Assembly (NCBI RefSeq): GCF_020171725.1
Contig: NZ_JAIVAJ010000006.1
Location: 372,001 to 436,000, forward strand
DNA: 64,000 nucleotides
Source of the DNA: Halobacillus litoralis
GTDB lineage: Bacteria > Bacillota > Bacilli > Bacillales > Halobacillaceae
Direction of reading: 5' to 3'
Below, in pieces: positions 18,460 to 26,085 of this stretch. Every line of letters starts with the position of its first letter. Positions within the stretch are counted from its first letter, which is position 1. Under the pieces are notes generated by a model. The model ran no database searches. It worked only from the letters and a program-made list of their open reading frames with translations, and was not told the DNA's origin. The position numbers and the translations under genes are program-made.

Positions 18460-19884
18460 ATGATCAACGGAGCTGCGTACAAGACCCGTATTCAATCATT
18501 AAAGAGCTCTGTTTGGTATGACGGCAAGGAAGTTAACGATGTGATTGACCATCCTGCTTTTCGAGGTGTGATCCATAGCCAGGCAGAGCTCTACGATTTA
18601 CAAAAGGATCCTTTGCACAAATCTGTGATGGTCACATCAGAAGACGACAGCACTTTTGGAACTTCATACTTAATCCCTCGTTCGAAAGAGGACTTGGTCC
18701 GGCGTCGGGAAATGGTTCAGACATGGGCAAAGTATTCAGCGGGAATGATGGGGAGGAGCCCGGATTATATGAATACAGTCCTTGCTGCGTTTGCGGCGTC
18801 GGCAAATCTCTTGGAAAATGAGCAGAACTGTTTCCCGGATCGTCTGCTCCATTTTTATAAAAAAGCTAGGGAAGAAGATTGGTCCTTTACACACACCTTT
18901 ATTAACCCACAAAATAATCGTTCCAGTTTATCGTTTTTAGATGAAGTCGATTTAAATGCTCGAATCGTGGATCGCAACGAGGAAGGTTTGGTTATAAGAG
19001 GGGCTAAGCTTCTGGCTACACAAGGTGGAATGACAGATGAAATTATCGTGTATTCCGCACCTAATGCTGCTAAGCGGGAGTATTCCTATTTGTTTTCGAT
19101 TCCGACTGATACTTCGGGGCTTCGATTTGTGTGCCGGTCTTCGTTCAAACAGGATGACAATCGTTTCAATTCACCGCTCTCCTCACGGTTTGATGAAGTG
19201 GACTCTGTAGTTTTCTTTGATGACGTAGTGGTCCCGTGGGAGCGTGTTTTTCTGCATGACAATATTCGGGCAGCAAACGATTTTTATATCAAAGGAAAAT
19301 TCGCTCCTTTCACTCTTCATCAGATTGTATCCAGGCAGGTCGTGAAAACCCAGTTTGCTTTGGGGCTTGCGTTAAATATGGTTGAGGAGATTCAAATCAG
19401 TGAATATCCTCATGTTCAAAGCAAAGTGGCGGAGATCATGAAGGCGTTGGAATCAATGGAAGCTCTTCTTCATGCGTCCGAAATGAAAGCTGAACAAGAT
19501 GAGGCAGGTGTGATGGTGCCTGCTCGTATGCCTTTATATACGGCGATTAATGAATTCCAAAAGAACTATCCACGGTTTATGGAAATCATCCAGTTGCTTG
19601 GAGCAAGCGGACTCGTCACGCTTCCTTCTGATGCGGACTTCCATTCTTCTCTAAAGGACGATTTAACCCACTATCTCCGGACGGACGAATCAAACGGGCA
19701 GGACAAAGTCATGCTGTTTCGGCTTGCCTGGGACGTATCCATGAGTTCTTTTGGTTCCCGGCAAACACTCTATGAACGATTTTTCTTCGGGGATCCAGTG
19801 CGCCTGGAACAGATGATTTACCGTTCCTTTCATAAAGAAGACGTCATGGCATATGCCAAAGAATTTCTTCATAAAAAAAGCTGA
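18460..19884 (+). CDS. 4-hydroxyphenylacetate 3-monooxygenase-like (HpaB family)
   Basis: A 474-residue FADH2-utilising aromatic hydroxylase of the HpaB family, which ortho-hydroxylates 4-hydroxyphenylacetate or similar phenols using FADH2 from a separate reductase. Visible segments are GRSPDYMNTVLAAFAAS, THTFINPQNNRS, GLVIRGAKLLATQG and EVDSVVFFDDVVVPWERVF. The ATG at 18460 follows GGGGAGTGGTG. No HpaC-type flavin reductase or ring-cleavage gene is adjacent, so the physiological substrate is open. The stop codon lies inside the terminator stem. Confidence 0.88.
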   Translation: MINGAAYKTRIQSLKSSVWYDGKEVNDVIDHPAFRGVIHSQAELYDLQKDPLHKSVMVTSEDDSTFGTSYLIPRSKEDLVRRREMVQTWAKYSAGMMGRSPDYMNTVLAAFAASANLLENEQNCFPDRLLHFYKKAREEDWSFTHTFINPQNNRSSLSFLDEVDLNARIVDRNEEGLVIRGAKLLATQGGMTDEIIVYSAPNAAKREYSYLFSIPTDTSGLRFVCRSSFKQDDNRFNSPLSSRFDEVDSVVFFDDVVVPWERVFLHDNIRAANDFYIKGKFAPFTLHQIVSRQVVKTQFALGLALNMVEEIQISEYPHVQSKVAEIMKALESMEALLHASEMKAEQDEAGVMVPARMPLYTAINEFQKNYPRFMEIIQLLGASGLVTLPSDADFHSSLKDDLTHYLRTDESNGQDKVMLFRLAWDVSMSSFGSRQTLYERFFFGDPVRLEQMIYRSFHKEDVMAYAKEFLHKKS

Positions 19885-19905
19885 CGTATAGACGTCAGCC
19901 TTTTC
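19873..19905. terminator. bidirectional terminator containing both convergent stops
   Basis: GCTGACGT (19880-19887) pairs with ACGTCAGC (19892-19899) with loop ATAG, flanked by A7 on the left and T4 on the right. The TGA of the HpaB-like gene (19882-19884) and the TGA of the minus-strand 45-aa gene (19895-19897) both lie in the stem. Confidence 0.85.
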
Positions 19906-20032
19906 TATTGGAGTGCTTTGCCCGTTGTTCGGGCTGGGAGGAGGGGTGTTGATCCGCTGTGTCTTCTGTCAGACCCTGCGGATTTACACTTTCGTTTCTT
20001 TTTCTCTTCTGTGCATTGCTTTTCTTGCTCAT
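19895..20032 (-). CDS. 45-aa basic/hydrophilic protein, possibly spore-associated
   Basis: A short open frame with a very strong ribosome site (GGAGGTGATC, 3 bases from ATG at 20032) and a proper terminator. The product begins MSKKSNAQKRKRNES and is highly hydrophilic, with a basic first half and a Gln/Pro/Ser-rich second half, no Cys and no hydrophobic segment. I do not recognise the family. Composition and its place beside a SASP gene resemble the tiny minor spore proteins of bacilli; that is inference only. Confidence 0.62.
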   Translation of the reverse strand: MSKKSNAQKRKRNESVNPQGLTEDTADQHPSSQPEQRAKHSNRKG

Positions 20033-20078
20033 GTCGATCACCTCCGCACTTAGTTTAGGTAAACGGAGTGTTTCTTAT

Positions 20079-20330
20079 CTATAGCTTTTTCTGGAATTTC
20101 AAGATCAGCCACGCTATAAAGTTTGCCGGAAGGAAGAGAGGATTGACTTGACTGTTTGCATGGAGTACCTCTTCTTGGATAGGCATCTCTTCATAGTACT
20201 GGTTTTGGGATTTGTTCTTTTTCTCTTGCTCTTCCTTCACGCCTATCAGGTAGCGGTATTGGATGGGGACCATCATCAGCGTTATTAAACTAAATACGAT
20301 TAGAATTATAAAAATGGCTCTTATCAACAT
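20079..20330 (-). CDS. small membrane protein, 83 aa
   Basis: The N-terminus has a hydrophobic segment of about 20 residues (about 2-22), followed by PIQYRYLIGVKEEQEKKNKSQN, an acidic stretch, and a second moderately hydrophobic segment NPLFLPANFIAWLILKF near the C-terminus. It resembles short Bacillus DUF3949-type proteins, but I am not certain of the family. GAAGGGAG precedes the ATG. Function unknown; minus strand, divergent from the gene at 20436. Confidence 0.6.
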   Translation of the reverse strand: MLIRAIFIILIVFSLITLMMVPIQYRYLIGVKEEQEKKNKSQNQYYEEMPIQEEVLHANSQVNPLFLPANFIAWLILKFQKKL

Positions 20331-20435
20331 AGGAAAAAACTCCCTTCTCTAATAGATACGATCTTCCGTCTAATCCGTTTCAATCGAATGATTCTTTCTT
20401 TTTCGCAGAACCTAATGAAGAAGGAGGAATGAAGG

Positions 20436-20618
20436 ATGCGAAATGAAAAAGATCAGCGTATTACAGAAGAACAAGCCTCTGACTCTTATATGGAGGGAAC
20501 GATTGATGGAAAGATCGATCAGGTGGACAAGGATGGAAACTTGATCAGCCATGAAGGCGAGGAAATTCCTCGAGAGGGATTTCCTAAAGGGAAAAAGAAT
20601 CATGAGCAGAAAAAATAA
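20436..20618 (+). CDS. small acidic hypothetical protein, 60 aa
   Basis: A 60-residue, charged and hydrophilic protein with a central IDGKIDQVDKDGNLI segment and a Lys-rich end. AAGGAGGAA precedes the ATG at 20436. Its last 17 bases overlap the start of the SASP gene in another frame, so the two are likely co-transcribed and translationally coupled, implying forespore expression. No known domain is recognised. Confidence 0.62.
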   Translation: MRNEKDQRITEEQASDSYMEGTIDGKIDQVDKDGNLISHEGEEIPREGFPKGKKNHEQKK

Positions 20619-20862
20619 AATACTTGTACCAGAAGCACGTGCGGGGTTGGATCAGCTTAAATCTGATATTGCCAACACGAGTAACCCTGAAGAAGCGAAA
20701 TACGAAATAGCGAAAGAAAAAGGGATTCCGATGCAGAAAGGGTACAACGGTCAAATGTCGACGAGGGATGCAGGCAAAGTCGGAGGATCCTTAGGTGGGC
20801 AGATGGTGAAAGAGCTTGTCCGTCGGGCTGAGCAGCAATTACAGCAAACTGACGGAAAGTAA
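20602..20862 (+). CDS. alpha/beta-type small acid-soluble spore protein
   Basis: DNA-binding SASP that saturates the spore chromosome and protects it from UV and heat. The 86-residue product has the conserved first block (VPEARAGLDQLKSDIA), the GPR protease site in YEIAKEKGI, and the second block TRDAGKVGGSLGGQMVKELV. It is slightly longer than typical alpha/beta SASPs at both ends. It starts within the preceding small gene. Expression in the forespore by sigma-G is expected from the family; no promoter was assigned. Confidence 0.93.
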   Translation: MSRKNKILVPEARAGLDQLKSDIANTSNPEEAKYEIAKEKGIPMQKGYNGQMSTRDAGKVGGSLGGQMVKELVRRAEQQLQQTDGK

Positions 20863-20874
20863 GCATTGCTTTGT

Positions 20875-20904
20875 AAAGAGAGGCCAAAATTGGCCTCTCT
20901 TTGT
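20875..20904. terminator. bidirectional terminator
   Basis: A 13-bp perfect stem (20875-20887 with 20890-20902), arms AAAGAGAGGCCAA and TTGGCCTCTCTTT, between the SASP gene and the convergent hydrolase. Confidence 0.87.
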
Positions 20905-21494
20905 CACGAGATAAAACGTGCCAATTCCTCCATCGCTTTTTGGATCGCCGTAATGGAGGATTCAGCGTCCATCCCTACATCCAGCGAGTGGTTCGCGCCA
21001 GGAATGATTTTTTTAGGAGAAGGTACACCCCTCCAAGCTTGATCTGAAAAATGAGGGTCCTCATCACCCATGATTGTAAGCATGTGTGATGGATGGGTTA
21101 AGTATGCCTGCCTGATGGATTCCTCTTTTAATAACGGAGTGAGCAGGATCAAGGCTTTAGCTGGTAAAGGCTTAAGAAGTAAAGGAACTGTTCCTATGGA
21201 TTTTCCTAAAAATAGCTGTTCCTCGTAGGTCGGCATGACATGAACGAGTGAATGAAGGTCGTGATACATAAGGTCTGCCAGGTCGACTTTAGGTTGTTGG
21301 AGCTGCTCTTTTGAATAAGGATAGTGGACGTGCACAACATCTATCCCATGACGTAACATCACCATGGTCGAATAATATAATAAAGGGCGGTCAAACGAAT
21401 AACTGGCTCCGGACAGCATGATACAAACACGTGAAGAGCCTTGCTGGATATGTGTGTATGAAAGCCTGTCTGTTTCTTTTTCTTCAACAAGCAT
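20904..21494 (-). CDS. alpha/beta hydrolase
   Basis: A 196-residue alpha/beta hydrolase-fold protein. The nucleophile elbow is GKSIG (Ser about residue 99), the acid is in MGDEDPHF, and the base is His in GANHSLD. The small size leaves only a minimal cap. Substrate unknown. AAAAGGAGAAACG precedes the ATG. Monocistronic, ending at a shared terminator. Confidence 0.83.
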   Translation of the reverse strand: MLVEEKETDRLSYTHIQQGSSRVCIMLSGASYSFDRPLLYYSTMVMLRHGIDVVHVHYPYSKEQLQQPKVDLADLMYHDLHSLVHVMPTYEEQLFLGKSIGTVPLLLKPLPAKALILLTPLLKEESIRQAYLTHPSHMLTIMGDEDPHFSDQAWRGVPSPKKIIPGANHSLDVGMDAESSITAIQKAMEELARFIS

Positions 21495-21610
21495 AGGTCG
21501 TTTCTCCTTTTTAAGAAGATTCTAACACATGTCGAAGCAAATTCCGTAAAAAGGGCTGAGCGTTCTGATATAATAAGCTAAATAAGACAAATGCATTCAT
21601 GGGGGAGAGC

Positions 21611-22201
21611 ATGATGAAAGCATTCGTTGAGCAAGTTATCTTCCATAATGATAGCCTTGCCTCATATCCCGACCGCTTCGAATGGATTGGCCAGGGGAGA
21701 AGTGCGGTTGTATTTAAATGTAAAGAAACGAACCGTGTTGTGAAAGTATTCTATCCGTCGTGCCAGGCTATTGCTGAAGTGGAAGCGGACGTATATCAGA
21801 GAATTTCCAAACATGATCTTTTTCCGGAAGTGTACGAAGCGGGAGAAGGTTATTTAGTAATTGAATATGTAACGGGGCGTACGCTTTACGACTGCTTGGT
21901 CGAAGGAATCCCGATTACAGAAGACATGATCCATGAGGTTGACCGGGCGCTCCAATTTGTCAGGAGCCTTGGACTCAATCCATCCGATACCCACTTGAAA
22001 AATATTATGCTGACAGAAGACGGTCGAATCAAAGTAATCGATGTCGCCCGCTTCACGCAGGAGGAAGAATGTCCTCAGTGGGAAGATTTGAAGAAAGCTT
22101 ACTATATGTACTATCAGCGACGTTACTTCCCGAAAAAATACCCGAGATTATTCATTGAATGTGTCATCCAGCTTTATCGAAAAAGGCTGCTCCCGATCTA
22201 G
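21611..22201 (+). CDS. small protein-kinase-fold protein (YrzF-like)
   Basis: A 196-residue compact kinase-like protein. A glycine-rich start (WIGQGRSAVVFKC), an ATP-binding Lys (VVKVFYP), the catalytic loop DTHLKNIML (Asp and Asn spacing of D-x4-N kept) and the metal-binding VIDVARF (DFG replaced by DVA) are all visible. Length and layout resemble B. subtilis YrzF. Target unknown. The ATG at 21611 or 21614 follows GGGGGAG. The gene at 22254 follows after 52 bases and may be co-transcribed. Confidence 0.78.
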   Translation: MMKAFVEQVIFHNDSLASYPDRFEWIGQGRSAVVFKCKETNRVVKVFYPSCQAIAEVEADVYQRISKHDLFPEVYEAGEGYLVIEYVTGRTLYDCLVEGIPITEDMIHEVDRALQFVRSLGLNPSDTHLKNIMLTEDGRIKVIDVARFTQEEECPQWEDLKKAYYMYYQRRYFPKKYPRLFIECVIQLYRKRLLPI

Positions 22202-22253
22202 TTTAGAGAAAGACCTTCCTGGGAATGGAATGGAAAAAGGGAGGAAGATACAC

Positions 22254-22493
22254 ATGACAGCTTATCGTTTGAGTGACTTGGAAGTGGGAAAGAATTATCA
22301 AGCTAAGGAATTAGACAGCTTCGTCTCGACCACAGATGTTGTGCTCGTTTCCAACAATGAGAATCAATTGTTCAACGAACCTGAGCGGGAATACAAAGTG
22401 TTGGACGCTTACGAAGGGTTCTTCGAACACAATGATGACGACGGTGAAAAATATTTCCGTGAGAAAAAAGTATATAGGGTAGAGAAAGTATAA
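22254..22493 (+). CDS. small acidic hypothetical protein, 79 aa
   Basis: AGGGAGGAAG precedes ATG 22254. The product is 79 residues, acidic, soluble, with MTAYRLSDLEVGKNY at the start and a cluster of Asp at about 62-66. I do not recognise the family. Its stop lies at the edge of a perfect terminator stem. Confidence 0.65.
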   Translation: MTAYRLSDLEVGKNYQAKELDSFVSTTDVVLVSNNENQLFNEPEREYKVLDAYEGFFEHNDDDGEKYFREKKVYRVEKV

Positions 22494-22517
22494 TCCCGGC
22501 CATGGCCGGGATTTTTT
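22492..22517. terminator. bidirectional terminator
   Basis: AATCCCGGCC and GGCCGGGATT form a 10-bp perfect stem (22492-22501 with 22504-22513), followed by T-rich sequence, between the 79-aa gene and the convergent TrmB gene. Confidence 0.9.
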
Positions 22518-23274
22518 AATATCTCAATTTCATTAGAATACTTTGGATCTGTTCGTCTTTCTTCAACGTATCTTCATACTTCTTCGTAATCTCCGTAAGG
22601 GCTACATCATGGTAGAAGAACTCGGTAAAAAATTTGACGAGTGGACTGGACTGAGTTTGGATGCCCTGCCATTCATCGTGTTCGACTCCAGCGAGTACAA
22701 TTTCTTTTCCATCAATGATGAGCAGTTGGTGCCTCTCGAGTGCTTGGTGATTTTGATCAGGCATAAGGATATGGGCATCTGAAAGCCTCGTACTCATCTC
22801 TCCAACTGACAGCAGTTCGACCGTAATGCCTTCCAGTTGCTTGTGCTCCAATAATGGAAGCAGTCGACTCAGGTCATCGCTCCATCCTGAGATGTGAATG
22901 CTCGACTCTGCTCTCTCCACAAGATCCTGAGAAAGAGAAGAAATGGCTTCTGCATTTTGAATCGTCCAGACCCGATCATCATTTGTTGTCATCGTGTATT
23001 CTTTGCTTTTCAATTCTTCCACATTCGCTTCAAATTCCGCTGTCAGTTTTTTGATTGTGGTGTCTAACGGGAGCGCTGTATAAAGCTTCTTTCGGTTGGT
23101 AAAGGAGGTTTTCAATAGACCTTTGTCCATGAGGCGGTTCAACACTTCATAAACTTTCGACTTTGGGACTTGTGAATACTTCCCGACCGTTGTCGCATCA
23201 AGAGGCTCCTCGCTTGCAGTCAGAACCTCAAATACCTGGCTTTCGTACTGGGTGAATCCAAACTTTTGTAACAT
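22516..23274 (-). CDS. TrmB-family transcription regulator
   Basis: A 252-residue TrmB-type regulator. Residues 1-75 are a winged-helix domain (FGFTQYESQVFEVL, VPKSKVYEVLNRLMDKGLL), a short coiled coil follows, and residues about 105-225 form the PLD-like effector domain (AESSIHISGWSDDLSRLL, HQLLIIDGKEIVLAG). Usually these sense a sugar or small ligand. It is divergent from an MFS exporter at 23407, and an inverted repeat lies between them, so it likely controls that transporter. Confidence 0.87.
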   Translation of the reverse strand: MLQKFGFTQYESQVFEVLTASEEPLDATTVGKYSQVPKSKVYEVLNRLMDKGLLKTSFTNRKKLYTALPLDTTIKKLTAEFEANVEELKSKEYTMTTNDDRVWTIQNAEAISSLSQDLVERAESSIHISGWSDDLSRLLPLLEHKQLEGITVELLSVGEMSTRLSDAHILMPDQNHQALERHQLLIIDGKEIVLAGVEHDEWQGIQTQSSPLVKFFTEFFYHDVALTEITKKYEDTLKKDEQIQSILMKLRY

Positions 23275-23345
23275 CTGATCCCTCTTCTCGCAGTAATCCT
23301 CACTTAAGAATACACGCTTCCTTCTTGTACGTAAAATTTCCTCTT

Positions 23346-23390
23346 GTTTTAGTTAGTATTAATGGTTACCATTGTAGTGGTAACTAAAAC
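23346..23390. promoter_or_regulatory. candidate TrmB operator with long dyad
   Basis: GTTTTAGTTA (23346-23355) and TAACTAAAAC (23381-23390) are a perfect 10-bp inverted repeat with a 25-base spacer. Inside the spacer is a second small palindrome, ATGGTTACCAT (23362-23372). It lies between the TrmB-type gene and the MFS gene. Confidence 0.6.
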
Positions 23391-23406
23391 AAAAGGGGAT
23401 CATTTT

Positions 23407-24576
23407 ATGAATAAAAAAGTATATTTGCTTGCCATTGTTTCGTTTGTTGTCGGGACAGTCGAGCTGATTATTGGGGGGCTTCTGGATATTGTCGCAAATG
23501 ATCTGGGAGTCAGCCTTGGTCGGGCTGGACTGTTGATTACGATTTTCTCCGTCGTTTTCGCCATTGCGTCTCCTATTCTGTTGACGGCAACGGCTAAATA
23601 CGAGCGGAAAAAGCTGACGTTGATTACATTGTTCATCTTTTTCCTCGGCAATCTGCTCGCTTTCTGGAGTCCGAACTATAGTGTCATCATGGCCGCACGA
23701 ATTATAACAGCGGCTAGTGGGTCGCTCTTAGTCGTACTGGCTGTCACCATTGCCTCACAAATCGTTGAGGCGAAATACCGCGGGCGTGCGATTGGAATTA
23801 TATTTATGGGGATCAGTGGCTCCCTTGTACTCGGTGTACCGATTGGACTGACGATAGGAAATGCATTCGGCTGGCGCGCACCATTCTTATTCATTGCCGT
23901 TCTCACGCTTCTATCGATGGCAGCCGTTGCGTTTACACTCGGGTCAATTCAACCGAAGCCGATCATCCCGATTAAAAAGCAACTGCAGACATTGAAGGAT
24001 CAGAAGATTTTCTCTGCACAGCTGACCTCCTTTATTTTCTTAACAGGACACCTCACGTTATATGCTTATTTAACACCATTCCTTAAGTCAGAATTAGGAC
24101 TGGGCGCTACATGGGTAAGCATTGTATATTTTGTCTTTGGTGTTGCTGCTGTCCTTGGTGGCGGAATTGGGGGCACGTTATCGGATCGCTTCGGGTCAGA
24201 GAGAAGCATCATCGGCATCATTATCGCGTTCGCTGTTGCGATCTTCCTCATCCCGTATGTGACGTTCTCGCTGCCGTTGTTCTTAATCGTCATGGTGGTT
24301 TGGAGTGCTCTTAGCTGGGCGATTACACCTGCTCAACAGAACTATTTGATCACATCAGCTCCAGAAACTTCTGACATTCAACAGAGCTTGAATAACTCTG
24401 CGTTGCACTTTGGTATTGCGGCAGGGTCGTCTGTTGGTGGACTGGTCATCGAACAGGCATCCGTCTCGAACAACGCAACGGTAGGAGGATTCTTCATTCT
24501 TCTGGCACTCGCTACGGCTTATTTCTCGATTACGAGAGGGCAGAGTAGTGTAGTTGCGGCAGGTTCAGAGTCCTGA
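23407..24576 (+). CDS. MFS transporter, DHA1-like
   Basis: A 389-residue major-facilitator protein with about 12 hydrophobic helices, resembling AraJ/YdhP-type drug:H+ antiporters. The signature GTLSDRFGSERS lies in the cytoplasmic loop of the second half, and the first half has MAARIITAASGSLL and KYRGRAIGIIFMG. The ATG at 23407 has AAAGGGGATC upstream; the frame extends to 23362 through the operator and is not a likely start. Probably an efflux pump controlled by the divergent TrmB regulator. Confidence 0.87.
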   Translation: MNKKVYLLAIVSFVVGTVELIIGGLLDIVANDLGVSLGRAGLLITIFSVVFAIASPILLTATAKYERKKLTLITLFIFFLGNLLAFWSPNYSVIMAARIITAASGSLLVVLAVTIASQIVEAKYRGRAIGIIFMGISGSLVLGVPIGLTIGNAFGWRAPFLFIAVLTLLSMAAVAFTLGSIQPKPIIPIKKQLQTLKDQKIFSAQLTSFIFLTGHLTLYAYLTPFLKSELGLGATWVSIVYFVFGVAAVLGGGIGGTLSDRFGSERSIIGIIIAFAVAIFLIPYVTFSLPLFLIVMVVWSALSWAITPAQQNYLITSAPETSDIQQSLNNSALHFGIAAGSSVGGLVIEQASVSNNATVGGFFILLALATAYFSITRGQSSVVAAGSES

Positions 24577-24601
24577 GTGTGTTGAACAGAATACTACGTG
24601 C

Positions 24602-24636
24602 AAAGAGGCTGACCACTTGTGGGTCAGCCTCTTTTT
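24602..24636 (+). terminator. Rho-independent terminator
   Basis: AAGAGGCTGACC (24603-24614) pairs with GGTCAGCCTCTT (24622-24633), followed by Ts, ending the MFS transcript. Confidence 0.88.
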
Positions 24637-24704
24637 GGAGATTAAGTATAAGGAAAGCTTGTAAGAGGGAAAATAAGCGTGTTCCAAACAAGGAGGGAAT
24701 CATA

Positions 24705-24896
24705 ATGGGTAGAGATGAACATCGCCATTCAAAAGGGAAGAAAAAACAAAACCTTCCCCAAACTCCTGACCAGGAGAAGCATCCGGGTATTGATGTAGAG
24801 TTTTCTGAGCAAATTGCCGATCAGGATGACTTTGAAGCGCTGGAAAGAAGTAGGGAAGCAGACGAACGAGCTCATAAACGACAGAATAACCAATAA
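24705..24896 (+). CDS. YfhD-family small protein
   Basis: A 63-residue hydrophilic protein, starting MGRDEHRHSKGKKKQ and ending with DDFEALERSREADERA, closely resembling YfhD-family proteins of spore-forming bacilli. The Lys-rich first part, LPQTPDQ and FSEQIAD segments are characteristic. AAGGAGGG is 6 bases before the ATG. Function unknown; association with sporulation is inferred from the family's distribution. Confidence 0.8.
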   Translation: MGRDEHRHSKGKKKQNLPQTPDQEKHPGIDVEFSEQIADQDDFEALERSREADERAHKRQNNQ

Positions 24897-24903
24897 GTCT
24901 CTA

Positions 24904-24938
24904 AAACAGAGGCAGTTCATATTCTGCCTCTGTTTAAT
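24904..24938 (+). terminator. Rho-independent terminator
   Basis: AAACAGAGGCAG (24904-24915) pairs perfectly with CTGCCTCTGTTT (24924-24935), with loop TTCATATT and an AT-rich tail. Confidence 0.87.
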
Positions 24939-24956
24939 TTGTACAGAATACATTGT

Positions 24957-24984
24957 TTGAACTAAATTCCTTTTATGCTATAAT
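24957..24984 (+). promoter_or_regulatory. sigma-A type promoter of the betaine-type binding protein
   Basis: TTGAAC (24957-24962) and TATAAT (24979-24984) with a 16-base spacer, 52 bases upstream of the GTG start at 25036. Confidence 0.68.
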
Positions 24985-25035
24985 ACAAAATTGTGATTTA
25001 AAACATAATACTTATAAACATAGGGAGGAAATGAC

Positions 25036-25947
25036 GTGAAAAACTTACGTACATGGATGCCTGCCCTTCTATTGGGCGCACTTCTAGTCCTTCTCGCCGC
25101 GTGTGGTGGGGAAAATGAAGAGCCGGATGAAGCGACAGGTGACTCAGGTGAAGAAGCCTCTGAAACAGCAGAAGATAAAGGCAGCATCAGCATTGGAATG
25201 AACAACTGGGCTGAGAACGTTGCCGTATCAAACATGTGGAAGCTGATCCTTGAAGAGCAGGGTTATGAGGTCGAGCTTAAGAATGTAGAGAAAGGCTTCT
25301 TATATGAAGCACTCTCTTCAGGTGATTTGGATATCGGTACAGAAATCTGGCTGCCGAACACAGATGCACCATACTATGAGAAATACGAAAATGAAATTGA
25401 CTGGCGCGAAACATGGTACGAAGGAACAGAGCTTGGCCTTGTTGTTCCGACGTACATGGAAGACGTCAATACGATTGAAGACTTGAAGACGACAGACGCT
25501 TTTGAGGAAAACCAAATTGTTGGAATCGACGCTGGCGCAAGCTTGATGACTCTGACAGAAGAAGCGCTGACAGAGTATGACCTGGATTGGTCTCTTGCTC
25601 CTTCCTCTGGTCCGACGATGACAGCAGAACTTCGGAATTCCATCGAAGACGAGGAGCCGATTGTGGTAACTCTATGGAAGCCACACTGGGCATTTGCAGA
25701 AATGGACCTTAAATTCCTTGAAGATACAAAAGGCGTATATGGAGAGAAAGAAGACATCTCCTATGCTGCACGTCAAGGCTTTGCTGAGGACTACCCAGAA
25801 GTTACACAGTGGTGGGACAACTTCAAGTTGAACGACCAACAGCTCGGAAGCTTGATGGCTGCTCTGAATGAAGCCGATTCTCCTGAAGAAGGAGCTCAAA
25901 ATTGGATCGATGAAAACCAAGATCTCATCAACTCTTGGATGGAATAA
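25036..25947 (+). CDS. glycine betaine/choline-type ABC substrate-binding lipoprotein
   Basis: A 303-residue lipoprotein with a signal peptide ending LLAAC (lipid-anchored Cys about 23), an acidic Glu/Asp-rich linker (about 25-50) and an OpuAC-type binding domain. SIGMNNWAENVAVSNMWK, GTEIWLPNTDAPYY and VTLWKPHWAFAEMDLKFL supply tryptophans that could form the aromatic box for a quaternary amine. The start is GTG with GGGAGGAAATG upstream. No permease or ATPase gene is adjacent, so it must work with a transporter elsewhere. The exact ligand is inferred. Confidence 0.87.
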   Translation: MKNLRTWMPALLLGALLVLLAACGGENEEPDEATGDSGEEASETAEDKGSISIGMNNWAENVAVSNMWKLILEEQGYEVELKNVEKGFLYEALSSGDLDIGTEIWLPNTDAPYYEKYENEIDWRETWYEGTELGLVVPTYMEDVNTIEDLKTTDAFEENQIVGIDAGASLMTLTEEALTEYDLDWSLAPSSGPTMTAELRNSIEDEEPIVVTLWKPHWAFAEMDLKFLEDTKGVYGEKEDISYAARQGFAEDYPEVTQWWDNFKLNDQQLGSLMAALNEADSPEEGAQNWIDENQDLINSWME

Positions 25948-25950
25948 TAC

Positions 25951-25996
25951 GAGAAGCCCCTTTTGTCCATGGCGGACAGAAGGGGCTTCTTTTGTA
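25951..25996 (+). terminator. Rho-independent terminator
   Basis: AGAAGCCCCTT (25952-25962) pairs with AAGGGGCTTCT (25980-25990), with an additional inner stem (GTCC/GGAC), followed by T4. Confidence 0.88.
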
Positions 25997-26085
25997 GAAT
26001 GTTGATGGATTGACAGAGAAATACCATCTTAAACGTGTTACACTGTAAAAAGTCAGATTTTTTACATAATAAGGAGAGAGAAGCT

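Noticed and set aside
21611..22201. Pseudokinase status for the YrzF-like protein
   Set aside because: DFG is replaced, but the VVK lysine and the D-x4-N catalytic loop are present, so loss of activity is not supported.
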